Origin: JAZKGA01 sp040386235
GTDB lineage: Bacteria > Pseudomonadota > Alphaproteobacteria > Micavibrionales > Micavibrionaceae
DNA length: 64,000 nucleotides
Direction of reading: 5' to 3'
Assembly: GCA_040386235.1 (NCBI GenBank)
Contig: JAZKGA010000001.1
Location: forward strand, 744,001-808,000
This document shows, piece by piece, positions 52,101-60,533 of this stretch (the first letter of the stretch is position 1; each line of letters opens with the position of its first letter). A model generated the notes under the pieces. That model had not been told where the DNA came from. It was given only the letters and a program-made list of their open reading frames with translations, and made no database searches. The translations under genes and the position numbers were made by a program.

Positions 52101-52925
52101 TCATACCGGGCGGAAAACACCGTAATAACGCATATCCGGCTTGAACAACTTGGTCAGGCCGCGCGTCGTTTCTGCCCCGCCCAAAAGCAGATAGCCATCA
52201 GGCGCCAATTGTGCGTGCAGACGTTCCAGGATATTTGCGCGGCACGACTCATTGAAATAAATCAGGACATTACGACAGAAAATCAGATCGAACTGACCGA
52301 GCCAGTTAAACGGGTGCAGCAGGTTAAGTGCCTGAAATTGTACCATGCTGGCGATGTGTGGCGATAACTGCCAACCGCTTTGGACGGGCTTGAAGAATGT
52401 ATCCAAAAACTGTGGGGACAGGCCGCGCTGTACCTCAAACTGGGAATACATTGCGCGTTTGGCCTGGGCCAAAACGGTTGAACAAATATCGCTGGCCACA
52501 ATATCCACCTGCCAGTCGCGCAGATCGTCCTGAAGCCCGGCCAGAATCATCGCCAGGGAATAGGGCTCCTGACCCGCAGCGCAGGCCGCCGACCAAATCC
52601 GCAGTTTCTTCTGTTGCTGCCTGGCTTGGATAAGGGCGGGCAAGAAAGTGTCGCGAAACGCGTCGAATGGCTGGCCATCGCGGAAGAAACTGGTTTCATT
52701 AATCATCATGGCGTCAATCACGTCCTGGGCCACGGGTGGGCTGAGGCGGTTGCAGCGTATGGCACCAGCCAGGGCATTCAGATCGATGAAGTGATGTCGC
52801 TGGATCACCTGTTGCAGTTTTGCGTTCAACAGATAGGATTTTTCCACTGGCAGTACCAATCCGCATGTCGCGGCCAGATAGTCCTGAAGGACGACAAAGC
52901 TGTGATCTGACAAAACGGTCGTCAT
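52101..52925 (-). CDS. cheR: Chemotaxis methyltransferase CheR
   Basis: A 274-residue enzyme that methylates glutamates of chemoreceptors with S-adenosylmethionine. The family start LQDYLAATCGL, MMINETSFFRD and the SAM loop WSAACAAGQEPYSLAM are present, with ILIYFNESCR near the end. It overlaps cheB by 4 bases at its start. Last gene of the che operon. No receptor gene lies in the window. Confidence 0.96.
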   Translation of the reverse strand: MTTVLSDHSFVVLQDYLAATCGLVLPVEKSYLLNAKLQQVIQRHHFIDLNALAGAIRCNRLSPPVAQDVIDAMMINETSFFRDGQPFDAFRDTFLPALIQARQQQKKLRIWSAACAAGQEPYSLAMILAGLQDDLRDWQVDIVASDICSTVLAQAKRAMYSQFEVQRGLSPQFLDTFFKPVQSGWQLSPHIASMVQFQALNLLHPFNWLGQFDLIFCRNVLIYFNESCRANILERLHAQLAPDGYLLLGGAETTRGLTKLFKPDMRYYGVFRPV

Positions 52926-54013
52926 GCGGGAATCCGGGTGGCAAAAAGGGCGGGGAACCGATCATTCAAGAACGGCGCAATGTCAGGCAGGGGTAATACG
53001 GCACTGCACAGGCCTTTGCCCGCCACGGCGCCTGGCATCCCCCAGATAACCGCGCTTTGCTGGTCTTGTGCGATCACATAGCCGCCAGCTTGTGTCAGTG
53101 TTGTACATCCCGCCAGCCCATCCGTTCCCATCCCTGTCAGTATAACACTTAAAAGGCGGCCATCTGTCACTGCCGTCAGGCTTTGCAGCATCACATCCAC
53201 CGACGGGCGGCAGAACTGCACGGGCGGGCCAGTATTCAACGCCACGACGATGTGCGGCCCTTGGCGCACAAAAGTTATATGATGGCCACCGGGTGCCACC
53301 AGGATTGTGCCAGCAGTCAGGATATCGCCATTTTCTGCTTCTTTCACGCGCACATGGCATTGTCGTGACAAGTGTTCGGCCAGAACCTGGGTGAACAGCG
53401 GCGGCATGTGCTGGGTAATCACGATAGGTATGCGACTGTGCCGCAATAATGGGAGGACAGTGGGCAGTGACCGTGGGCCGCCAGTGGATGCGCCGATCGC
53501 CAAGACATCAGGTCGGAAATGGCGCGGCATGTCCCGCAGGGTAAATGCAGGGGATGGTAAGGGGTGAGAGGGAAAAGCCAGAGCCGGTGCTGCCTTGGCT
53601 GGCAAGGCCGTCTGCCGTACTTTTTCACGGATTTCAGACATAAAGTCGGGTCTGTTCGACAACTTGGCGAAAGAGGAGGGCTTGGTGATGTAATCAATCG
53701 CGCCCAGATTTAACGCCCGCAACGTCGCATATCCGTTGGCTGTCGTCAGGGTTGAACAGATCATGATTTTCGCATCAGGCCGGATTTCCAGCATCTTCGG
53801 CAAAGCCGTCAGTCCATCCATAACTGGCATTTCCAGATCCAGCAGGATGATATTGTACACCTTCTGCTGCATCTTCGTCAGGGCCGCAGCACCATCGACG
53901 GCGGTGTCGGCGACCACGATATCACCGTCGGCTTCCAGAATCTGGGTCAACGCACCGCGCATGACCGCCGAGTCTTCAACCAGTAATACAGAGATAGAGG
54001 GGAGGGGCGGCAT
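52922..54013 (-). CDS. cheB: Chemotaxis response regulator methylesterase CheB
   Basis: A 363-residue protein. The receiver domain (residues 4-120) has Asp59 in LLDLEMPVMDG. The C-terminal methylesterase domain carries the catalytic Ser in GASTGGPRSL, His in ITQHMPPLF and Asp in GMGTDGLAG. It removes methyl groups from receptors and deamidates them. The gene lies six bases downstream of cheY and overlaps cheR. Confidence 0.96.
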   Translation of the reverse strand: MPPLPSISVLLVEDSAVMRGALTQILEADGDIVVADTAVDGAAALTKMQQKVYNIILLDLEMPVMDGLTALPKMLEIRPDAKIMICSTLTTANGYATLRALNLGAIDYITKPSSFAKLSNRPDFMSEIREKVRQTALPAKAAPALAFPSHPLPSPAFTLRDMPRHFRPDVLAIGASTGGPRSLPTVLPLLRHSRIPIVITQHMPPLFTQVLAEHLSRQCHVRVKEAENGDILTAGTILVAPGGHHITFVRQGPHIVVALNTGPPVQFCRPSVDVMLQSLTAVTDGRLLSVILTGMGTDGLAGCTTLTQAGGYVIAQDQQSAVIWGMPGAVAGKGLCSAVLPLPDIAPFLNDRFPALFATRIPA

Positions 54014-54019
54014 GTAAGG

Positions 54020-54400
54020 TCAAGCCTTGTGACCTGGCATCAATGCCAGGAATTCCATTTTTGACTGAATAATGTCCGCGTCGAAAGGCTTGAAGATATA
54101 GGCGTTGGCGCCAGCCTGCATCGCCGCGCGCACGTGTTCCTGATCGCTTTCGGTTGTGCAAAAAATCACCACAGGGACATTTCCACCCGGACGCGCGCGC
54201 AAAGCGATTAAGAAATCCAGGCCGTTCATCACAGGCATGTTCCAATCCAGCAGAATTGCATCCGGCATGCTGGCTGCACAGGTCTTAAGCCCCAATTCGC
54301 CATTCTCCGCTTCGTCACAGACACACCCGAAACCTTCCAGGATGCGGCGGGCGACCTTACGCAACACGGTACTATCATCAACAATCAGAAAAGTGGTCAT
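54020..54400 (-). CDS. cheY: Chemotaxis response regulator CheY
   Basis: A 126-residue single-domain receiver. Asp52 in LLDWNMPVMNG is the phosphorylation site; Asp8-Asp9 in IVDDS, Thr83 in FCTTES and Lys104 in FKPFD complete the active site. It overlaps the 3' end of cheW by 23 bases. It presumably signals to the flagellar motor, though no motor genes are seen. Confidence 0.95.
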   Translation of the reverse strand: MTTFLIVDDSTVLRKVARRILEGFGCVCDEAENGELGLKTCAASMPDAILLDWNMPVMNGLDFLIALRARPGGNVPVVIFCTTESDQEHVRAAMQAGANAYIFKPFDADIIQSKMEFLALMPGHKA

Positions 54401-54854
54401 GGCAAACCTTGGTCAGGGTGTCGTATATGCGGTTAATATCCAGAACCAGCAGGACGGATTTATCCAGCCGGAACAACCCAGTGGACAGTTGGGCCCACCG
54501 TTGATCCAGCGTTGCCGGAAGTGGATGCAGTAAGGCGTGGTTCAGGGTCAGGACATCGCCGACGCCGTGAACCAACAGGCTGTACAACGCGCCGTCCTGC
54601 TCAAATACAATCGCCAGGCGCGGTGTTTGGTCGTCGGATACAGGAATGCCCAGCAACCGGTCCAGGCGGATGGTGGTCACCAATCGGCCCCGCAAATTAA
54701 CAATGCCTGCAACATCATCAGGCGCTAAAGGCACAGGCGTCAGGGGAATCATTTCAATGACATCGCGAATAGAGTGCAAGGACACGGCAAAAACCTGGCC
54801 ACCAATGAAGGACGTCAGGTATTGCGTTGTGTCCGTGGCGTGTGGGTCTGGCAT
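54378..54854 (-). CDS. cheW: Chemotaxis coupling protein CheW
   Basis: A 158-residue protein of the CheW SH3-like fold: TSFIGGQVFAVSL, LTPVPLAPDDVAGIVNLRG, VTTIRLDRLLGI and YSLLVHGVGDVL. It links CheA to receptors. Its start overlaps the cheA stop as TAATG, so the two are translationally coupled. Confidence 0.94.
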   Translation of the reverse strand: MPDPHATDTTQYLTSFIGGQVFAVSLHSIRDVIEMIPLTPVPLAPDDVAGIVNLRGRLVTTIRLDRLLGIPVSDDQTPRLAIVFEQDGALYSLLVHGVGDVLTLNHALLHPLPATLDQRWAQLSTGLFRLDKSVLLVLDINRIYDTLTKVCHDHFSDC

Positions 54855-57376
54855 TATCGTGTGGCGTCCTGAGACTGGACCAGGGTTTTGTGAATGCGTG
54901 ACAGAAGGCTGTCCCGATCGAACTTGCCGACATGGTCCTGAAACCCTGCTTCTATGCTGCGCGTGATATCTTCAGGTTTTGAGTGAGCGGTCAAAGCCAG
55001 CATCGGCGTGTCAGCCCATGTGCCCTTTGCCGTGCGGATGGCCGTGGCCAGGGCGTAACCGTCCATTTCCGGCATCTCGATATCACTGATAATCAAATCG
55101 AAGGCTTCGCCCGTATCTTGCAATTTTAATGCTTCAAAGGACGATCCAACCGCAACCACGTCATATCCGGCAATTTTCAGGAAAGGTTGGATCATATTGC
55201 GGAAAAACACGCTGTCATCGACCAGCAGGATGCGCCCCTTGTCGCCCTTTGATTCTGACCGGATCGGGGCATCTTCCAGCCACCGGAAATGGGCCTTTTC
55301 CAGGTAATAAGACAGGTCAAGGATATGCATCGTCCGGCCTTTGATAATAACACTGCCCATCAGGCCGGGCATGTCTGATCCAATATCCATACTGATTGCG
55401 TCTTCGATAATATCTGCAATCTGGTGGACGATCAGGCCCACCTGTTGGTTGCCGTTTTGAAAGACCATGACGGGAACAGGCGTGTGTGCGTGTAACGTGA
55501 AATGCGGATTAACAGGAAAAATCGGCATTAATGTGTCGCCATATTGCACAATATAATGATCGCCGTGCGCCGTGATCTTGCTGGGGGCAAACCGTTCAAG
55601 CCGTGCAACAAGGCCCAGTGGCACAGCGATCGGCGCGCCATCATCAGTTGCGTAAAATATCAGGAACAGGGTTTTTTCATTCGCTGGGCGTGGCTGATCG
55701 CTGTTTGGCGCAACGGTGTCCGCATTGTTCACGTCGCCCACCTGATGCGCCAGGCCACCAGGATCCAGAATCATGATGACTGATCCGTCACCCAGGATCG
55801 TCGTCCCGGAAAAGGCGTAAATGTGCTTCAAGATTTTGGCCATGGGTTTGACCACGATTTCTTCGGTGTCATAAACACGATCAACCATAATGCCGAAACA
55901 CGTGTTGCCGCTTTGGGTGACAATAACGTAACGATTCTGGCCTGTATCGCTGTCTGTTGGTGGGTATTCCAGCAAGGTCCGCAAATCCAGCAGCGGCAGC
56001 AATTGATCCCGCAGGCGCAGAACAGGTGTGTCGTTGATCTTTTCAATGCGATGCAACATATCGGGCGACAGCATGACCAGTTCCCGGATGGCCAGTTGTG
56101 GATAGGCAAAACGCTGGCCATGGACCGAGACGACAAGGGCCGGAACAATGGCCAGGGTCAGGGGAATGCGTATGCGGAATTGTGTTCCGCTGCCTGGTGT
56201 TGATTGGATATCAAGGGATCCGCCAATTTGTTCGATATTCGTGCGGACGACATCCAGGCCGACGCCGCGCCCGGACAATGCCGTTACCTGCGTCGCCGTG
56301 GAAAAGCCGGGCCGTGAGATGTACTGGTAAATCTGTTCGGGTGTCAGGACCGCCAGCTCAGCCTCACTCGCCAGGCCGGTTTGCAGGATTTTATCCAGAA
56401 TGCGGTCCAGTGCCAGGCCCTGCCCGTCATCTGTAATCTCAATAATAACATAGCCGCCCTGATGAAAAGCCGTCAGCATAATCGTGCCGGTATCGGATTT
56501 GCCCGCTGCGCGGCGATCCGGGGGGCTTTCGATACCGTGATCGACGGCATTGCGGATCATGTGGGTTAACGGGTCTTTGATCATATCCAGCACCTGGCGA
56601 TCCAATTCGGTGTCTTGCCCGCGCATGACCAGATTGATTTTCTTGCCCAGGTCCAGCGCGGTGTCGCGCACAATGCGGGGCAGTCCGGCCCAGACGTTGC
56701 CAACCGGCTGCATCCGCGTTTTCATCACGCTTTCCTGCAAGTCTGACACGATGTGGTTCAGGCGTTGCAGCGGCAGGGCAAAATCCGTTTTCTTGTGAAC
56801 GCGGGATAGCTGTATCAACTGGTTCCGGACCAACACCAATTCTGATACCATGGTCATGACATTTTCCAGGACATCAACATGGACACGCAATGTTGACGGG
56901 GCACCGGATGGCGCGCTGGCTGTGCCTGCGCCCGCAGCATCGTCGGCGATGTCTGCGTGAATGACGCTGGCCGCGGCGTTAAATGTCGATTTCTTGGGGG
57001 CTAGCGAAGCAATGGCGTCCAGGGACAGAATGATATCCGTATCATTGCCGATAGGTTCAATCCCGTCTTTTTCCAGGGATGCAATAAGGACACGCACACG
57101 GTCGATAACCGCAAAAATTGTCGTGACGTGATCGGCGGTGACTTGCAAGGCACCTGATCGAAAAGAGCCCAGGACGTTTTCAGCATGATGCGCCAGTTGC
57201 TCCAGCCGGGTCAGTTCCAGAAAGCCGCAGCTGCCCTTCATTGTGTGCATAAGGCGGAAGATTCTGGACAACAGGTCGTGGTCGTTCGGCTCCTGCTCAA
57301 ACCGCACCAGATCGTTATCCAGCGATTCAAGATTATCTTTCGTCTCACTCAAGAATGTGAGTAAAAGTTCGTCCAT
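54854..57376 (-). CDS. cheA: Hybrid chemotaxis histidine kinase CheA with two CheW-like domains and a receiver
   Basis: About 840 residues from ATG 57376; the frame extends upstream to 57433. The Hpt domain (residues 1-105) has phospho-acceptor His44 in HTMKG. Then a dimerisation helix pair, the ATPase domain (NAVDHGIE, TDDGQGL, GRGVGLDVV), a first CheW-like domain (about 415-555), a second CheW-like domain (about 570-700) and a receiver domain with Asp in ISDIEMPEMDG (about 720-840). The CheY-binding P2 domain of E. coli is missing or much reduced. The tail receiver may serve as a phosphate sink or an internal regulator. Confidence 0.93.
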   Translation of the reverse strand: MDELLLTFLSETKDNLESLDNDLVRFEQEPNDHDLLSRIFRLMHTMKGSCGFLELTRLEQLAHHAENVLGSFRSGALQVTADHVTTIFAVIDRVRVLIASLEKDGIEPIGNDTDIILSLDAIASLAPKKSTFNAAASVIHADIADDAAGAGTASAPSGAPSTLRVHVDVLENVMTMVSELVLVRNQLIQLSRVHKKTDFALPLQRLNHIVSDLQESVMKTRMQPVGNVWAGLPRIVRDTALDLGKKINLVMRGQDTELDRQVLDMIKDPLTHMIRNAVDHGIESPPDRRAAGKSDTGTIMLTAFHQGGYVIIEITDDGQGLALDRILDKILQTGLASEAELAVLTPEQIYQYISRPGFSTATQVTALSGRGVGLDVVRTNIEQIGGSLDIQSTPGSGTQFRIRIPLTLAIVPALVVSVHGQRFAYPQLAIRELVMLSPDMLHRIEKINDTPVLRLRDQLLPLLDLRTLLEYPPTDSDTGQNRYVIVTQSGNTCFGIMVDRVYDTEEIVVKPMAKILKHIYAFSGTTILGDGSVIMILDPGGLAHQVGDVNNADTVAPNSDQPRPANEKTLFLIFYATDDGAPIAVPLGLVARLERFAPSKITAHGDHYIVQYGDTLMPIFPVNPHFTLHAHTPVPVMVFQNGNQQVGLIVHQIADIIEDAISMDIGSDMPGLMGSVIIKGRTMHILDLSYYLEKAHFRWLEDAPIRSESKGDKGRILLVDDSVFFRNMIQPFLKIAGYDVVAVGSSFEALKLQDTGEAFDLIISDIEMPEMDGYALATAIRTAKGTWADTPMLALTAHSKPEDITRSIEAGFQDHVGKFDRDSLLSRIHKTLVQSQDATR

Positions 57377-57478
57377 TATCAGGCCTGTTAATCCCGTGTT
57401 TGAAAGCCGTACCAGTCTTAAGTGTACGCCCAAACGGCATGACAGGTTGCCAATGTATGAAGGGAAACCGCGGAATAT

Positions 57479-58117
57479 CTATCGCGGCAGATGCATGACC
57501 AGTAATGCGTCAGGTTTTTCCGGCTGTAATTCCAGACGGATATCCAGCGATTGCGCGCTTAACGCGGTGATAAGGGCGGTTATCAGCTTCGCATCATGGG
57601 CGTCGGCGGGCAACGTGCCGCGCATGGCCTGCTGCAACGTGTCCGGCACCATCAGGGTCGGGCCGTCGGCCTGAATATGCAGGGTGCGGTCATCAGCGGC
57701 GATAATGCCGACTATGCCGCCCTTCGGCAGGCACTCCGCGGCGATCAGGAGGGCGCAAAGGGCCAGTTTCGGCGCGCCGGGGGGCATGTCGCCAACCGTC
57801 ATGCTGACATCCATCGGGTCCCAGCGTTGCTGTAACCGGCCGCCTTCTGGCAGATAGTCGGCGAAATTCTTGTACACGTCGGACATGCCGATATTCGGAT
57901 CGCGGCCGCCTGCACCAAACGCCATCCGGAAGGTTTTTAACCGTCCAGCAGCTTGCGACGCACTGTGATTTAACAGGTCTCGGGCATCTTCAAACCCCTC
58001 TGGCCCCATATCGTCCAGTAATTCCAGGCCGTTTTGAATGGCACCAACGGGCGATATCAAATCATGGCAAATGCGGGACACCAGGTGTTCGATCACATGA
58101 ATATCGGGTTTTTCCAT
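57479..58117 (-). CDS. chpT: Histidine phosphotransferase ChpT
   Basis: About 212 residues. ATG 58117 is preferred because AAGGA lies seven bases before it; two earlier ATGs at 58123 and 58153 are in frame. The dimeric DHp-like helix has the phospho-acceptor His18 in RICHDLISPVGAI, followed by NGLELL, the family signature. In Caulobacter ChpT passes phosphate from the hybrid kinase CckA to CtrA and CpdR, controlling the cell cycle and motility. Neither cckA nor ctrA is in the window. It lies 13 bases from the phosphohexomutase gene and 102 bases ahead of cheA. Confidence 0.88.
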   Translation of the reverse strand: MEKPDIHVIEHLVSRICHDLISPVGAIQNGLELLDDMGPEGFEDARDLLNHSASQAAGRLKTFRMAFGAGGRDPNIGMSDVYKNFADYLPEGGRLQQRWDPMDVSMTVGDMPPGAPKLALCALLIAAECLPKGGIVGIIAADDRTLHIQADGPTLMVPDTLQQAMRGTLPADAHDAKLITALITALSAQSLDIRLELQPEKPDALLVMHLPR

Positions 58118-58130
58118 TGCCATTTCCTTT

Positions 58131-59579
58131 TTAATGTTGGTTGTCAGCATCAAAGCTGAAGGATATGCCGACCTGGCGCGCGATGTCCATCGCTTGTTGC
58201 TTTAACCTGGCAAGGGCGTCCGCGGAAACCGCCTCAACCCGCGTGCTTAATGCATTCTGGGTGTTAGAGGCACGCATCAGCCACCAGCCATCAGGCGTAT
58301 TAACCCGAATACCATCAATATCAATTAAATCCCAATCTGAATGGTGATTTTTCTGGGCTCGCACCAGATCCTGCATCCGGGTGATCAGGGCAAACTTGTC
58401 GCTTTCTGGCACTTCAAACCGGATTTCCGGCGTGGCGTGCAGTTGCGGCAGGTGGGCCATCAGTTGCGACAGGGTCTTTTCCCCTTGTGTATCAGCCAAC
58501 AGGTTCAGCAAGCGGATCGCACAATAAAGCCCGTCATCAAAGCCGTAATACCCATCGGCAAAGAAAATATGACCCGATAATTCACCTGCCAAAGGCGCAT
58601 TCAATTCCTGCATCTTTGACTTGATCATCGAATGTCCGGTTTTCCAGATAACCGGTTGGCCGCCCAGGCGCGTGACCTCGTCAAACAGGACGGCGCTGGA
58701 CTTTATATCGCCGATAATCGGTGCGCCAGGGTGGCGTTCCAAAACCTCTGCGGCATATAGGGCCAGCAGCATGTCGCTGCGGATCACGGTGCCGTTTTCA
58801 TCCACCACGCCGATCCGGTCGGCATCTCCGTCAAAGGCGATGCCCAAATCGCATTTATAGGTTTTAACGGCGGCGATTAAATCGGCCAGGTTTTTATCAA
58901 CAGTGGGGTCAGGATGATGATTGGGAAACCGTCCATCGACATCGCAGTATAATTGCAGGTGTTGTCCCGGCAATTTATCCAGCAGGGCGGGAAGGACCGC
59001 GCCCGCCGCGCCGTTTCCGGCATCCCAGGCGATATTCAAAGAGGTGCCGGACAGGCGCGCATCTTTTAACAATCGCGCGACATAAGCTGATTTAACGGGG
59101 CTGTCATGCTGCGTCCCAGTGCCATGGCTGTAATCCTGCGTTTGAATGATCGCCTTAATATCCTGAACCGCCTGGCCGAACACAGGGCCGTTCTTGGTCG
59201 TCATTTTAAACCCGTTCATATCGGGTGGATTGTGCGATCCCGTAATCATGATGCCGGCATCGGTGGGCAAATGTTTCACCGCGAAATACAGCATGGGTGT
59301 GGGGCCCATCCCCACGGACACCACCTGGCACCCCACGCGCATCAGGCCTTCTTCGACCGCTGATTTCAGCTGAGGCGATGTCAGGCGCCCGTCATAACAG
59401 ACGGCCACGTTGCGTAATCCTTGTTTGCGGCAATATGTGCCGAAAGCGCAGCCAACGTGATAGGCAGTATCAACGGTTAAGGTCTGGCCCACCGTGCCGC
59501 GAATATCGTATTCGCGAAAAATGGAGTCATCCACAACAGGCGGGGTGAGAGAGGCAGCGCGCGGCTTGATCTGTGTCAT
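58131..59579 (-). CDS. Phosphomannomutase/phosphoglucomutase (AlgC/ManB-like)
   Basis: A 482-residue alpha-D-phosphohexomutase that moves phosphate between C6 and C1 of glucose or mannose. The phosphoserine loop TGSHNPP (near residue 119), metal loop DGDADRIG, sugar loop GELSGHIFF and phosphate-binding RASNTQNALSTRVE are present, so the enzyme should be active. Combined with the adjacent galU it would supply UDP-glucose and other activated sugars for envelope polymers. Five bases separate it from galU. Confidence 0.94.
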   Translation of the reverse strand: MTQIKPRAASLTPPVVDDSIFREYDIRGTVGQTLTVDTAYHVGCAFGTYCRKQGLRNVAVCYDGRLTSPQLKSAVEEGLMRVGCQVVSVGMGPTPMLYFAVKHLPTDAGIMITGSHNPPDMNGFKMTTKNGPVFGQAVQDIKAIIQTQDYSHGTGTQHDSPVKSAYVARLLKDARLSGTSLNIAWDAGNGAAGAVLPALLDKLPGQHLQLYCDVDGRFPNHHPDPTVDKNLADLIAAVKTYKCDLGIAFDGDADRIGVVDENGTVIRSDMLLALYAAEVLERHPGAPIIGDIKSSAVLFDEVTRLGGQPVIWKTGHSMIKSKMQELNAPLAGELSGHIFFADGYYGFDDGLYCAIRLLNLLADTQGEKTLSQLMAHLPQLHATPEIRFEVPESDKFALITRMQDLVRAQKNHHSDWDLIDIDGIRVNTPDGWWLMRASNTQNALSTRVEAVSADALARLKQQAMDIARQVGISFSFDADNQH

Positions 59580-59584
59580 AGGTA

Positions 59585-60499
59585 TCAGGTCAGATAGGTT
59601 TTCAGCATGTCGCGCACTTGCGGTCCGAATTCTGGGTCTTGCAGGGCGAAGGCGACAGTGGCTTCGATAAAACCCAGATGCTGGCCGCAGTCATAATAAC
59701 GTCCGGCCAGTTGGACCGCGTTAAAATCCTGCTTCTGCATTAATTGGCACATCGCGTCGGTCAGCTGAATTTCACCGCCTGACCCCGCTTTTTGATGTTC
59801 TAAAATGCTGAAAATCTCAGGCTGCAAGATATAGCGCCCTAGGATGTGCAGTGTGGACGGCGCGGTTCCGGCAGGTGGCTTTTCGACCATGGCGCGGATC
59901 GGCGATGTCTTGGCGGTCGCATCATCCACGTCCAGGATTCCGTATTTATGTGTCTCGGCTGGATCGACATGGGCGGCGGCGATGATGTTGCCACCCGTGT
60001 GGTTGTAAACGTCGATCATTTCCTTGACCCCACCTGGGTTGCCCAGAATCATGACATCGACCAGCAACAGGGCAAAAGGTTCATTCCCCACCAGTTTGCG
60101 CGCGCACCAGACCGCGTGGCCCAGGCCCTTCGGCACTTGTTGCAGGGCCGTCAGTAACTGGCCCGATTCAATATCACTGTGCGATACTTTTTCGATCAAG
60201 TCGTGTTTGTTTTTGTCGGCCAGGGCCTGCATCAATTCAGGCTGCAATTCAAAATGTTCGGTCAGCAGGGATTTGCCGCGGCCCGTGACGAAAATAAATT
60301 CTTCAATACCTGCTTCTTGCGCCTCTTCCATCGCGCGTTGTATCAGCGGACGGTCAACAAGGGGCAGCATTTCCTTGGGCATCACTTTGGTGGCAGGCAG
60401 GAAACGCGTGCCCAGGCCGGCCACGGGAAAAACAGCTTTACGGACAGGGCGATGCGACACTGAAGAATTCTTTCTTTTATCTTTCTCGTTTTCTGGCAT
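59585..60499 (-). CDS. galU: UTP-glucose-1-phosphate uridylyltransferase GalU
   Basis: About 304 residues from ATG 60499; the frame extends to 60541 but overlaps the divergent peptidase start. The nucleotide-binding AGLGTRFLPATKVMPKEMLP is characteristic. Also LLVDVMILG and the SLHILGRYIL-like block. It makes UDP-glucose from glucose 1-phosphate and UTP. It appears first in the long minus-strand run ending with cheR. Only 34 bases separate the two divergent start codons, so promoters are tightly packed. Confidence 0.95.
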   Translation of the reverse strand: MPENEKDKRKNSSVSHRPVRKAVFPVAGLGTRFLPATKVMPKEMLPLVDRPLIQRAMEEAQEAGIEEFIFVTGRGKSLLTEHFELQPELMQALADKNKHDLIEKVSHSDIESGQLLTALQQVPKGLGHAVWCARKLVGNEPFALLLVDVMILGNPGGVKEMIDVYNHTGGNIIAAAHVDPAETHKYGILDVDDATAKTSPIRAMVEKPPAGTAPSTLHILGRYILQPEIFSILEHQKAGSGGEIQLTDAMCQLMQKQDFNAVQLAGRYYDCGQHLGFIEATVAFALQDPEFGPQVRDMLKTYLT

Positions 60500-60533
60500 G
60501 TTTAAGGGGTAAAGTATAGGGAAGGTTAAATCA

